Part shown: in pieces, positions 49,347 to 57,200 of the stretch
How positions within the stretch are numbered: the first letter of the stretch is position 1
Layout of the letters: the number at the start of each line of letters is the position of its first letter
The notes under the pieces: model-generated
The model's input: the letters and a program-made list of their open reading frames with translations, nothing else
Database searches by the model: none
Told to the model about the DNA's origin: nothing
Assembly (NCBI RefSeq): GCF_022394535.1
Contig: NZ_CP089414.1
Coordinates: 4,588,001-4,652,000, forward strand
DNA length: 64,000 nucleotides
Reading direction: 5' to 3'
Source of the DNA: Dyella terrae
GTDB lineage: Bacteria > Pseudomonadota > Gammaproteobacteria > Xanthomonadales > Rhodanobacteraceae
Made by a program: the position numbers and the translations under genes

Positions 49347-50228
49347 ATGGATCGATTGACCAGCATGGAAGTGTTCGTTCGCGTGGTGGAAAAGGGGAGC
49401 TTTGCGGCGGTGGCCGACGAGTGGGGCCTGTCCACCACCATGGTCGCCAACCACGTGCGCGCACTGGAGCAGCAGCTCGGCGCGCAATTGCTGGAACGCA
49501 CCACGCGCCGCCATCACCTGACCGAGATCGGCGCAGCCTACCTGGAGCGTTGCCGCGACGTACTCAGCAGCGTGCAGGCCGCCGATCAGGTGGCCGAGGC
49601 CTTGCGCGCAGAACCACAGGGCACGCTCCGCGTGACGGCGCCGGTGACCTGGGGCGCGCACCGTCTGATGCCAGTGGTTGGCGAGTACATGGCGACGTAC
49701 CCCGCCGTGCAGGTGGAGCTGACGCTCAACGATCGCGTGGTCGATCTGCATGATGAAGGTATCGACGTGGCATTCCGCTCCGGACCGCTGCACGACGATG
49801 CGCTGGTGGCACGGCCGCTGGCGCCGTCGCGCATGTTCGTCGTCGCCAGTCCGGGTTACCTGCAAGTCCACGGCGTGCCGAACGAGCCCGATGATCTGCA
49901 AGCGCATGCGTGCCTGGGCTTTACGGCGTGGGGGCGCGATCACCACTGGCGGTTCACCAAGGGTGACCAGTACGTGGACCTTCCCGTGCGCGGGCCGCTG
50001 ACCTGCAACAACGGACAGGCCCTGCTGACGGCCGCGCTATGCGGCGTGGGCGTGGTGGTGCAGGCAGACGTGCTGCTGTCGCCATCGATCGCCTCCGGCG
50101 GACTGGTTCGACTGCTGCCGGACTGGGAGCTTCCCGTGCGCCATCTGCATATCGTGCGCCGCCGCGAAACGCGGCCGACAGCCAAGCTGCGCACCTTCGT
50201 GGACTTCGCATTGCAGAGGTTGGGCTGA
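49347..50228 (+). CDS. LysR-family transcriptional regulator
   Basis: The 293-residue regulator has an N-terminal winged HTH (MEVFVRVVEKGSFAAVADEWGLSTTMVANHVRALEQQLGAQLLERTTRRHHLTEIG) and a periplasmic-binding-protein-like effector domain beginning GTLRVTAPVTWGAHRLMPVV. It belongs to the large CrgA/DmlR-like branch. Its stop overlaps the acyltransferase start (TGATG), so it may regulate both that gene and the divergent SMP-30-like gene. Confidence 0.93.
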   Translation: MDRLTSMEVFVRVVEKGSFAAVADEWGLSTTMVANHVRALEQQLGAQLLERTTRRHHLTEIGAAYLERCRDVLSSVQAADQVAEALRAEPQGTLRVTAPVTWGAHRLMPVVGEYMATYPAVQVELTLNDRVVDLHDEGIDVAFRSGPLHDDALVARPLAPSRMFVVASPGYLQVHGVPNEPDDLQAHACLGFTAWGRDHHWRFTKGDQYVDLPVRGPLTCNNGQALLTAALCGVGVVVQADVLLSPSIASGGLVRLLPDWELPVRHLHIVRRRETRPTAKLRTFVDFALQRLG

Positions 50229-51388
50229 TGGACGGAGCGACATACCGCATGGAAGCGCGACGCAATACGGGTATCGACCTGCTGCGCGGGCTCTCTATCC
50301 TGCTGGTGGTGCTACACCACATCGGCTTGCGCATTCGCCTGCGTAAAACCGGGCTGGCTGACTTTTTGCCGGAGAAGCTGCTCAGTGCACTCAATTTCAA
50401 CGGTTACGAAGCGGTCTTCATCTTCTTCGTCATTTCCGGCTTCCTGATCACCAGTAACACGTTGCGCCGCAGCGGCACGCTGGCGAACATCGATCTGCGT
50501 GCCTTCTATGTGCGCCGCTTTTCGCGCATCGCGCCTTGTCTATTGTTGTTGGTCGCCGTGCTCAGCGGGCTGCATCTGCTCGGGGTGCAGGATTATGTGA
50601 TTCAGCGGGAGGGGCAGTCGTTGCCGCGGGCCATCGTGGCGGCGCTAGGTTTCCATCTGAATTGGTACGAGGGCATGACGGGCTATCTGCCCGGTGGCTG
50701 GGACGTGTTGTGGTCGCTGTCGATCGAAGAAGTGTTCTACCTCGGCTTTCCCATCGTTTGCTTGCTGACGCGTCGCGCGTGGGTACTGGTACCGATGCTG
50801 ATCGTGCTCGCCATCTCGCTGCCTTGGACAAAGGCAGCGTTGGCCGATAACGAGATCTGGCAGGAGAAGGCTTATCTGCCGGGTATAGCCGCTATTGCCA
50901 CGGGTGTACTCGGTGCCCTGGTTTGGCATCGCTGGCAGCAGGTGCCTCGCGTTGTGGCATCGGCGCTTGGCATCGTCGGTGCCGTGGGCCTCTACCTGGT
51001 GATGTTCGAAGGCAAGTTCTTGTGGCAGGTGATGCATGAAGGTTACATGTTGTTGCTTACCTGTTCCGCCCTGTGCCTGGTGCTGGCCAGCGCATGGGCG
51101 CAAAGCCGTCATGCGCCATGGCGTGGGCTCAACTGGCTTCGTTCGTGGGGGCGCTTGAGCTACGAGATCTACCTCGTGCACATGTTTGTCGTATTCGCGG
51201 TGGTGCGCTTCTACAAGGCGGCCGGTAGCGATATCGCGCACGGCTATCTGTGGTATTTGCCGGCGCTGCCGCTGTGTTGGTTGTTGGGTAAGGGGATGGA
51301 ACGCTACATCTCTACGCCAGCAGAGCAATGGCTTCGTTCACGCTGGCTGCACAAGGTGACGCCGGTACAATCCGTCGCGACAGGCTAA
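50228..51388 (+). CDS. Acyltransferase 3 family (OafA/NodX-like)
   Basis: The start at 50228 overlaps the LysR stop and matches the family N-terminus GIDLLRGLSILLVVLHHIGLR (catalytic-type His, R/K-x10-H). Ten or so helices follow; FVISGFLIT, SIEEVFYLGFP and the late YEIYLVHMFVVF are typical. 386 aa. Members O-acetylate surface glycans such as O-antigen or peptidoglycan; the substrate here is unknown. Confidence 0.9.
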   Translation: MDGATYRMEARRNTGIDLLRGLSILLVVLHHIGLRIRLRKTGLADFLPEKLLSALNFNGYEAVFIFFVISGFLITSNTLRRSGTLANIDLRAFYVRRFSRIAPCLLLLVAVLSGLHLLGVQDYVIQREGQSLPRAIVAALGFHLNWYEGMTGYLPGGWDVLWSLSIEEVFYLGFPIVCLLTRRAWVLVPMLIVLAISLPWTKAALADNEIWQEKAYLPGIAAIATGVLGALVWHRWQQVPRVVASALGIVGAVGLYLVMFEGKFLWQVMHEGYMLLLTCSALCLVLASAWAQSRHAPWRGLNWLRSWGRLSYEIYLVHMFVVFAVVRFYKAAGSDIAHGYLWYLPALPLCWLLGKGMERYISTPAEQWLRSRWLHKVTPVQSVATG

Positions 51389-51542
51389 AAGGAATAGGCC
51401 AAAAAGCCTTGTTTTAAGGGTTTTGCTCGACGCGAAGCGTTGAGGTTGTTGCGCCAGTTCGCATCTTGAGCGCCTACAACCGAAAAGCATGTAGGCCTGT
51501 CACGCAGGGAACAGCGACGCTGTTGATGACCATGGAGACTCG

Positions 51543-51566
51543 CGCACTCTCGTTGACGGGAGTGCG
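51543..51566 (+). promoter_or_regulatory. Leader hairpin over the sigma-factor ribosome binding site
   Basis: A 7-bp stem (cgcactc / gagtgcg) ends 5 bases before the GTG start at 51572 and includes part of the GGGAG ribosome binding site in its 3' arm. It could limit translation of the sigma factor. Confidence 0.35.
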
Positions 51567-51571
51567 ACGCT

Positions 51572-52240
51572 GTGGATTGCAGAGCGGACGACAGTATCGA
51601 CGAAAAATTCGCACGCGCTTGGCGTGCGAACCAGCCCATGCTGCTGCGGCGAGCACGCCGCCTCGCGGGTGGCCATTTGGATCGTGCCGATGAGTTACTG
51701 GCGGCTACGGCGCTGAAGGCGCTGCAGTACACGCGGCACCGACCGAACTTCATCGAACGGCCCAAGGGCTTTCTGTTTGTCGTGCTGCGCCATGTCTTTG
51801 TCGACGGCGTGCGCCGTAGCGCACGCGAAGGTCTGGTGTTCGATGGGAGTGTCGATGTGTATGGCGAGCCTGCCGGGATGGGAGATGCCTTTGCGCCGTC
51901 GGCCATGCAGAAGCTCGAAGTCCAGCAACAAATCGCCTGCATCGAGGCGGCGCTGCGGGCGATGAGTCCGGCTCAGCGACGCCTGTTTGCCTTCCGCTTT
52001 ATCGATGATCTGCCGTATCCACAGATCGCCGAACGTCTGGGTATCAATCAGCCGCTGCTGCGCAAGCGCGTGCAACTGATCCGTGATCGCCTGCGCGCGG
52101 AGATCGGGCGTGCGGCCATACCGCGCGATGAAGTGGGCGTCGCTGTGTTCACAACAAGCCAGACCCGTCGTTATGAAAAGGGCAGCGGTTCTCGCCGCCA
52201 CGTGCCTTCACCGTCGACCGAAGGAAAAGACCATGGCTGA
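51572..52240 (+). CDS. Sigma-70-family (ECF-like) factor of the R-body locus
   Basis: The 222-residue protein has sigma region 2 (FARAWRANQPMLLRRARRLAGG, ATALKALQYTRHRPNFIERPKGFLFVVLRHVFVD) and region 4 (IEAALRAMSPAQRRLFAFRFIDDLPYPQIAERLGINQPLLRKRVQLIRDRLR). Regions 2 and 4 without 1 or 3 indicate an ECF-type factor. It starts at a GTG with GGGAG upstream, and its end overlaps the first rebB gene by 8 bases. I infer that it directs transcription of the reb genes; no anti-sigma gene is seen. Confidence 0.85.
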   Translation: MDCRADDSIDEKFARAWRANQPMLLRRARRLAGGHLDRADELLAATALKALQYTRHRPNFIERPKGFLFVVLRHVFVDGVRRSAREGLVFDGSVDVYGEPAGMGDAFAPSAMQKLEVQQQIACIEAALRAMSPAQRRLFAFRFIDDLPYPQIAERLGINQPLLRKRVQLIRDRLRAEIGRAAIPRDEVGVAVFTTSQTRRYEKGSGSRRHVPSPSTEGKDHG

Positions 52241-52466
52241 CCCTCAAGTCAACGCCCAGATTACCGATGCCGTCACGCAGACAAACGTGAAAGTGGTAGC
52301 GGAGGCGCCGGCACAGGCTATCGCCGCGCTCTATCAGGTCGCAAGCCATTCCGCAGGGCTTTCGCTGCAGAACGCAGTGCATAGCCAGCAAGCCCTCAAC
52401 CAGATTTCCAACGCGGTGGTGTCGCGAGCGGTCGCGATGATCATGTCGATCGCAGAGAAACCATAG
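52233..52466 (+). CDS. Short RebB-family R-body protein
   Basis: The 77-residue protein has the RebB signature QITDAVTQTNVKVVAEAPAQA followed by ALYQVASHSAGLSLQNAVHSQQALNQIS. It lacks the conserved C-terminal third (the SLDTTATAA...VADNLTSLLSV part) of the two full paralogues downstream and ends with VVSRAVAMIMSIAEKP. An AAGGA ribosome binding site lies within the sigma gene, and the two overlap by 8 bases. RebB-type proteins form the coiled ribbon of R-bodies; a shorter form could cap or nucleate the ribbon (inference). Confidence 0.88.
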   Translation: MADPQVNAQITDAVTQTNVKVVAEAPAQAIAALYQVASHSAGLSLQNAVHSQQALNQISNAVVSRAVAMIMSIAEKP

Positions 52467-52516
52467 ACGTGCTTCCGGACCGCGAATCGACTCTGGCGTA
52501 GGGGAGGGGAATCGAG

Positions 52517-53212
52517 ATGGCCTTCTGGTCGAAATGGATCTCGGGTAGCCGGACACCGCGTGCGGCATCCGGGGAGGACGACGGTGGCAACACCGGTGGG
52601 TCGGGGCCCGCACCCGCGCCCGTGCAAGCGCCCGCGCCGGCACCTGCACAGACGCAAGCACCAGCACCAGCACCAGCACCAGCACCAGCACCATCTCCCG
52701 CGCCTGCTCCTGCGCCACCTGCTCCGCCACCGTCGAATGTGCGCACGCTCATGACCGAGCGGATGCTGCAACAGAACCCGACGCCACCGGATACGGATGC
52801 GCTGAATCCGTCGATTGTGCAGGCAGTGCAACTGAGCAATGCGGAAACGGCAGGCTATGCCGCGTCACAGATCGCGCTAGGCCCGGACATGATGATCAGT
52901 CAGGCATCGGGTCTCGTCGCGCAAGCGGCAGCGAGTTATTTCGACGGCGTGAGCAAGCTGGTGCTGGCGAGTCAGGGCGTGTTGCTCAAGCAAATGACTC
53001 AGGCATTGGCGGAACAGAAATTGGTAGAGGCCGGCGAAGACGCGCTAGGCATCGTCGCTACGGATTTGTTGATGGCCGCGGCGGCAGCGGTTGCGGCGGC
53101 AGCCGGTGCGATGGAGGCAGAGTCAGCGAGTTTCGCCATCGACCGCATCGATCAGAGCATCGCCAAGTACAGCAGCATGCTCGCTGCACGCAAAGCGCCA
53201 CCCACGCAGTAA
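52517..53212 (+). CDS. RebB-like protein with Pro/Ala-rich linker
   Basis: The 231-residue protein has a short head (MAFWSKWISG), a Pro/Ala/Gln linker (residues about 28-72) and a C-terminal helical domain. NPSIVQAVQLSNAETAGYAASQIALGPDMMISQASGLVAQAAASYFDG follows the same spacing as RebB (ITDAVTQTNVKV...GSIYQTMAHSTGILFENAV), so it seems a divergent family member. The linker is encoded in part by six perfect gcacca units (52658-52693), so its length can vary in frame. A GGAGGGG ribosome binding site precedes the ATG. Confidence 0.75.
   Translation: MAFWSKWISGSRTPRAASGEDDGGNTGGSGPAPAPVQAPAPAPAQTQAPAPAPAPAPAPSPAPAPAPPAPPPSNVRTLMTERMLQQNPTPPDTDALNPSIVQAVQLSNAETAGYAASQIALGPDMMISQASGLVAQAAASYFDGVSKLVLASQGVLLKQMTQALAEQKLVEAGEDALGIVATDLLMAAAAAVAAAAGAMEAESASFAIDRIDQSIAKYSSMLAARKAPPTQ
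52658..52693 (+). repeat. Hexanucleotide tandem repeat (gcacca x6)
   Basis: Six perfect tandem units encode the Ala-Pro repeat of the linker. Because the unit is 6 bp, slippage keeps the frame and changes only linker length. Confidence 0.9.
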
Positions 53213-53254
53213 GGAACCGGTACCTGGTGCCACCTGACATCGCGAGGAACTTCC

Positions 53255-55420
53255 ATGGCTTACTTCAAATTATCGTCGCCGGTCCCGGTGCACGACTACC
53301 CTTACGACTTTCATAGTCATCTGACCGGCATTCTTCCCGTTCGGGGAAAGGACGAACCGTCGCTCGTTCGTTGGTTGTCCGGTTCAGACGGCGATGCTGG
53401 TGAGGTGGCGCTGTTCCAACAGGCCTTGTCGTACATGCTTGCGGCCAATCCGTTCGACTACCTCACGCGGCGGGCCGACCGGACAAGCTACGAGCGTGGC
53501 GAATGTGCGGCGGAGAATATCTACATAGCGTGCGTACTGATCGCGCAACGGATGCGCCCCTACGAAAGCGTGGCAGAGTTGCCGGTGACCGACCCGCGGT
53601 TGTATCGCGCCGCGCAGGAATCGGTGCGGGCCGCCATGCTGAGCCCTGGCGAGGATCGCACGTGGGTGGCTGCGCTGGCGCGCTACTTCAACGGCAAGAT
53701 CTATTCGAGCAACAAGTTCACACCGTTCGACGATGCCTACAAGATGCGGTCGGTGCTGACTGACCAGGTGAACGATGCGGAGAAGAAGCCGGACGGCGTG
53801 AAGTTCGGTAAGAAATACGAGGACTTCATTGTCGGCACGCTGAAGTACCTCAAGGGGAAGGGGATCAAGCACATCCAGATTCCCGCTGGCGCAGGTGACA
53901 TCGATATCCTCGACGCCAAAGTGGAGAAGTTCAACGACGACGAGAACACGCAATACCGCGTGCTCGTGCATACGCCATCCGCCTACATGAGTGCGAGCAG
54001 TCTTGCTGCTGACTTGGCGAACATCCTCAAGAAGCTCACGGACGATAAACTGAAGTGCACCATCGGCATTGATCTGCTTGGGGTGGAAAACCGTGTCGCT
54101 AACTACGATGCCTTGTTCGACTTTCTGCGCAAGCAGAAAGGGGTGCTGACTGAGGCGCTCAAGAGCAAACATTCGAAATCCATCGTCGTGCATATCCATA
54201 ACGGCGAAGGTGCGAGCTCGGCAGCCGATCATCGTTCCATGATCGGGTACTATTTGGCGTACGGTGACCCTGCGCCCGACGCCGATTTCTACAAGGCACT
54301 GGCTTGCTATATCGGCCGTTGTGCCCAGTCCGCCACGGAGCGCCGCGCCACCGAGAGCGCGGGAACGCGCGGCGCACCTGGTTACGGTGTGGGTATCTTC
54401 TCGCGCCTTTTCGACGAGCTGTTCCTGAGCAGCTCGTTGACGCACCGGGGATGCCAATTGCGGCGTTTCGATATCAACGGCGAACGCAGCCGCGAATTGG
54501 CAGCCTACAACGCGAAGCGCAGCGTGATGGCCCTGAGCGAAATGTTCGACTCGCCTGTCGAAAAGGGCGGCAACCAGACTTGGTATGCGCTGCTCGCGGG
54601 CGATGGGTCGCCGTACACCTTCCGCCTTGGCCACGATTACTACTATCGGAACTTCGTGGCCGCGAAGTACCCCGTTCTCGCGTTCGATACCAATCTCGGG
54701 AGCAACGCCATCACAGGCGCGGCAGCCTTGTTCAAGTCAGCGGAGTCGTACCGCATCAACAAGGGCTTCAGGCATCTGGACGGCTACATTGATACCGATG
54801 TGCTCGCGGCGGTATCCGCCTCCATTACCTATATGTCCAGCGATTCATTGAACCAAGAGCAGATCAACTACTACGTGGACCTGAGCAAGAAGCTCGGTGA
54901 TATGAAGGATGTGTTGGCGGATGTCCAGGTCGCGGAGACGATCAAGGGCTTCCTGAAGGTTGCCTTGGGGCCGCTGGGGTATTTCGTCGCCGATTATCAC
55001 TACGTCAACTTTGCGAAGCTCGTGGTCAGCGTTGTTGGGGAGTCGACGGAACCGTCCGTTCGGTATCAGGCGCTGGCGCGCGTGAACTCCATTTTCCTGA
55101 ACTGGCGCTCGTATCTGTTAGGGGCCGATGGCCAGGGCGTTGAGCACAGCGATATCCAGGACGAGTTTGTGCGCATGGTGATCTTGATTGCCTACAACCT
55201 GCTTCCAGTGGGCCAGACGGTATTGGCGTCGGACACGGTGCTGACCCTGCAGCGGGTGATCCTTTCGATGGCCGATGCCTATTGGCTGCAAACCATCGGG
55301 TCGCTCGCCGGCGAGCGTGCGTGGGGCAAGCGCAACATCGAGGCGCTGGAGGGCTATCAGGCGCCGTCATCGGTGGTGAGCCTGCGACGTGGCAAGCAAG
55401 ATCCGGGTCAGGCCGCATAG
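53255..55420 (+). CDS. Large adenosine-deaminase-like protein in the R-body locus
   Basis: The 721-residue protein has no signal peptide. Four segments match, in order, the adenosine/AMP deaminase metal site: DFHSHLTG (His20, His22; HxH), GIDLLGVE (residues 271-278; family G-I-D-L-x-G-x-E), HIHNGEGA (His315, Glu318; family HAGE) and AFDTNLGSN (Asp478; family NTDDP). These residues bind zinc and substrate in known deaminases. The protein is about twice the size of a housekeeping adenosine deaminase; residues 30-250 and after 540 match nothing I recognise. Lying between reb genes 42 bases after the previous one, it may be the payload or a modifier of the R-body. Confidence 0.72.
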   Translation: MAYFKLSSPVPVHDYPYDFHSHLTGILPVRGKDEPSLVRWLSGSDGDAGEVALFQQALSYMLAANPFDYLTRRADRTSYERGECAAENIYIACVLIAQRMRPYESVAELPVTDPRLYRAAQESVRAAMLSPGEDRTWVAALARYFNGKIYSSNKFTPFDDAYKMRSVLTDQVNDAEKKPDGVKFGKKYEDFIVGTLKYLKGKGIKHIQIPAGAGDIDILDAKVEKFNDDENTQYRVLVHTPSAYMSASSLAADLANILKKLTDDKLKCTIGIDLLGVENRVANYDALFDFLRKQKGVLTEALKSKHSKSIVVHIHNGEGASSAADHRSMIGYYLAYGDPAPDADFYKALACYIGRCAQSATERRATESAGTRGAPGYGVGIFSRLFDELFLSSSLTHRGCQLRRFDINGERSRELAAYNAKRSVMALSEMFDSPVEKGGNQTWYALLAGDGSPYTFRLGHDYYYRNFVAAKYPVLAFDTNLGSNAITGAAALFKSAESYRINKGFRHLDGYIDTDVLAAVSASITYMSSDSLNQEQINYYVDLSKKLGDMKDVLADVQVAETIKGFLKVALGPLGYFVADYHYVNFAKLVVSVVGESTEPSVRYQALARVNSIFLNWRSYLLGADGQGVEHSDIQDEFVRMVILIAYNLLPVGQTVLASDTVLTLQRVILSMADAYWLQTIGSLAGERAWGKRNIEALEGYQAPSSVVSLRRGKQDPGQAA

Positions 55421-55433
55421 CGGAGGGCATGCC

Positions 55434-55679
55434 ATGACAACAGCATCCGGCGACGAGATCGTCGATGACTTCTACCAGCGAGGGATGGGCGAGCTGACCA
55501 GCGCGCGCAGGGAAGCGTCTTCGCCAGCGCCTTCCTCGCCACCCAGGCAACGAGCATTGTTGGCGTTGCCGCACAAGTCGACGGTCACTCCTGACGATCC
55601 AGGCAAGCGGCCAAAGCGCTCTCGCGAGCAGCGCCTGGTGCTGGCGCTGGCCCGTCTGCTCGCCGCCCGCATGCGTTGA
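55434..55679 (+). CDS. Small basic protein of the R-body locus
   Basis: The start at 55434 has GGAGGG upstream and gives 81 residues. An acidic head (SGDEIVDDFYQRGMGELTSAR) is followed by a Ser/Pro linker and a basic tail (KRPKRSREQRLVLALARLLAARMR). No family is recognised. It starts 13 bases after the deaminase-like gene and its end meets the next gene, so it is part of the reb operon. Confidence 0.7.
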   Translation: MTTASGDEIVDDFYQRGMGELTSARREASSPAPSSPPRQRALLALPHKSTVTPDDPGKRPKRSREQRLVLALARLLAARMR

Positions 55680-55702
55680 ACGCCATGGCTGGAGACCTCC
55701 CC

Positions 55703-56170
55703 ATGATCGACATCGACCAGGACAAGCTCGAGGGTTTGCGTGAGCTGATCAAGTTGTTGCTCGCGCTGACAAAGGCGGAGCGGCCACGTGCGATCTATCC
55801 CTATCCGCCGTTTGCGCCGCCACAGCCCGTGTCGCCGGTGCCCCCTCCACCAGGAACCAGCGAAGGCGGCATGAATCTGGTGCGTGCCGCGGAGATTGTG
55901 GAGCGTGGTGGCGCGCATGCGCTGGACGCGATTCGCAAAGGTACCGAGGAGGCCCGCAAAGCACTGCTTCGACTGGCGGAACAGCGCGATCTTGAGCAGC
56001 AGGCGGTGGAGCAGGTCGTTGAATCGTTGACGACGCTGAAAGCCTTGCAGCACCGACATCGGCATCAGGGCGAAGGCGACACACCGCAAGCGTCGCCACA
56101 AGCGAACGAACACGCCGCGGGTACGACACCGCAGCACGCGCAGAAAGCGGGCGGAAAGCGCAAACGTTGA
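55703..56170 (+). CDS. Helical protein of the R-body locus, unknown function
   Basis: The start at 55703 (MIDIDQDKLEG) is chosen for its GGAG 8 bases upstream; a TTG at 55676 and an ATG at 55685 are in frame. The 155-residue protein has an N-terminal helix (LEGLRELIKLLLALTKAE), a Tyr/Pro-rich stretch (IYPYPPFAPPQPVSPVPPPP), a long helix (about 62-115) and a His/Gln-rich basic tail ending GGKRKR. No family is recognised; proline-rich segments recur in this locus. Confidence 0.68.
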   Translation: MIDIDQDKLEGLRELIKLLLALTKAERPRAIYPYPPFAPPQPVSPVPPPPGTSEGGMNLVRAAEIVERGGAHALDAIRKGTEEARKALLRLAEQRDLEQQAVEQVVESLTTLKALQHRHRHQGEGDTPQASPQANEHAAGTTPQHAQKAGGKRKR

Positions 56171-56242
56171 TTCACGCTGGCCCGCCGGGATCGTTTCACT
56201 TTCATGTACGGGAGCACCGTACCTAACCAGAGGAGCAACGAC

Positions 56243-56569
56243 ATGCCTATCCCCATTCCTGTCAACTCGCAGATCACCGATGCGGTCACTCAGTCCAACG
56301 TGAAGGTGATTGCCGAAGGCCCTGCCATGGCCATGGGTTCGATCTTTCAGACCATGGCGCATTCCACCAGTGTGCTGTACGAGAACGCGGTGACATCGGC
56401 ACAGCAGCAGAACACGCTGTCGCAGGCCTCGGCCAACCAGGGCGTGATGCAGATCTACAGCCTGGATACCACCGCGACGGCGGCGGCCACGGAGAAGGTG
56501 GCGCAGGGCGGCGTGGCGGACAACCTCACCAGCCTGCTGTCGGTGATGAACGCCTTCAGCAATCAGTGA
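56243..56569 (+). CDS. rebB: RebB-family R-body structural protein (paralogue 2)
   Basis: The 108-residue protein has the full RebB pattern: VNSQITDAVTQSNVKVIAEGPAMAMG, IFQTMAHSTSVLYENAV, QQQNTLSQASANQG and the C-terminal SLDTTATAA...VADNLTSLLSVMNAF. RebB proteins polymerise into a coiled ribbon that unrolls, in Caedibacter on acidification, and can rupture membranes. An AGAGGAG ribosome binding site sits 7 bases before the ATG. It is about 80% identical to the next gene product. Confidence 0.95.
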   Translation: MPIPIPVNSQITDAVTQSNVKVIAEGPAMAMGSIFQTMAHSTSVLYENAVTSAQQQNTLSQASANQGVMQIYSLDTTATAAATEKVAQGGVADNLTSLLSVMNAFSNQ

Positions 56570-56577
56570 CACCGACG

Positions 56578-56612
56578 CGCACAGCGTGCGCTGTGCGTTC
56601 TTGCATTTCTTT
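56578..56612 (+). terminator. Hairpin with T-rich tail between the two rebB genes
   Basis: An 8-bp stem (cgcacagc / gctgtgcg, 4-nt loop) is followed by ttcttgcatttcttt. It lies 9 bases after the rebB2 stop and could terminate part of the transcripts or set the ratio of the two RebB proteins. Confidence 0.6.
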
Positions 56613-56647
56613 CGCGGCTTAGCCGCTTCATTGAATGGAGTTGAGTC

Positions 56648-56962
56648 ATGACTGTGAATAGCCAGATCACCGATGCCGTTACCCAGACCAACGTAAAGGT
56701 CGTCGCAGAAGCGCCGGCCATGGCCATGGGGTCGATCTACCAGACGATGGCCCACTCGACGGGCATCCTGTTCGAGAACGCCGTGGCGCAGCAGCAACAG
56801 CAGAACACGCTGTCGCAGGCAGCGGCCAACCAGGGTGTGATGCAGATTTACAGCCTGGATACCACGGCAACCGCCGCCGCCAGCGAGAAGGTGGCGCAGG
56901 GTGGTGTGGCAGACAACCTGACCAGCCTGCTGAGCGTTCTGAACTCTTTCCGTAGCGGCTGA
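56648..56962 (+). CDS. rebB: RebB-family R-body structural protein (paralogue 3)
   Basis: The 104-residue protein repeats the RebB pattern of its neighbour with conservative changes (NVKVVAEAPAMAMGSIYQTMAHSTG, ILFENAVAQQQQQNTLSQAAANQG, ADNLTSLLSVLNSF). R-body ribbons of other bacteria are built from more than one small Reb protein, so the pair is likely to co-assemble. The gap to the upstream gene contains a terminator-like hairpin. Confidence 0.95.
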   Translation: MTVNSQITDAVTQTNVKVVAEAPAMAMGSIYQTMAHSTGILFENAVAQQQQQNTLSQAAANQGVMQIYSLDTTATAAASEKVAQGGVADNLTSLLSVLNSFRSG

Positions 56963-56974
56963 AGCGATCGGGCC

Positions 56975-57009
56975 GGCGGGACCGGACGGGAGCGCCTGTC
57001 CGGCCCGCC
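56975..57009 (+). terminator. Hairpin after the last rebB gene
   Basis: An imperfect stem of about 12 bp (ggcgggaccggac / gtccggcccgcc, one bulge) with a 10-nt loop lies 13 bases after the stop. No T-run follows, so the assignment as terminator is tentative. Confidence 0.5.
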
Positions 57010-57200
57010 GAGGCGGGCGTGACGATCACGTTCCCGTTATCCGATGGCAGGCAGGTTACGAGGCAGCAGAACAAGATCCCGGGTTCCGTGGGGGCGGAAG
57101 GCGATTTCCGCGGGCAGCCGGGCGTGAATAGTTGTTATCCGGGCCGGTGCAGCCTGCATCGTGGACGATGCGCCGCACCTGCCATCAGGGGGCATTAGGC

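Noticed and set aside
53255..55420. RADAR anti-phage system
   Set aside because: RdrB is a divergent adenosine deaminase, but the required ATPase RdrA is not nearby; the neighbours are R-body genes.
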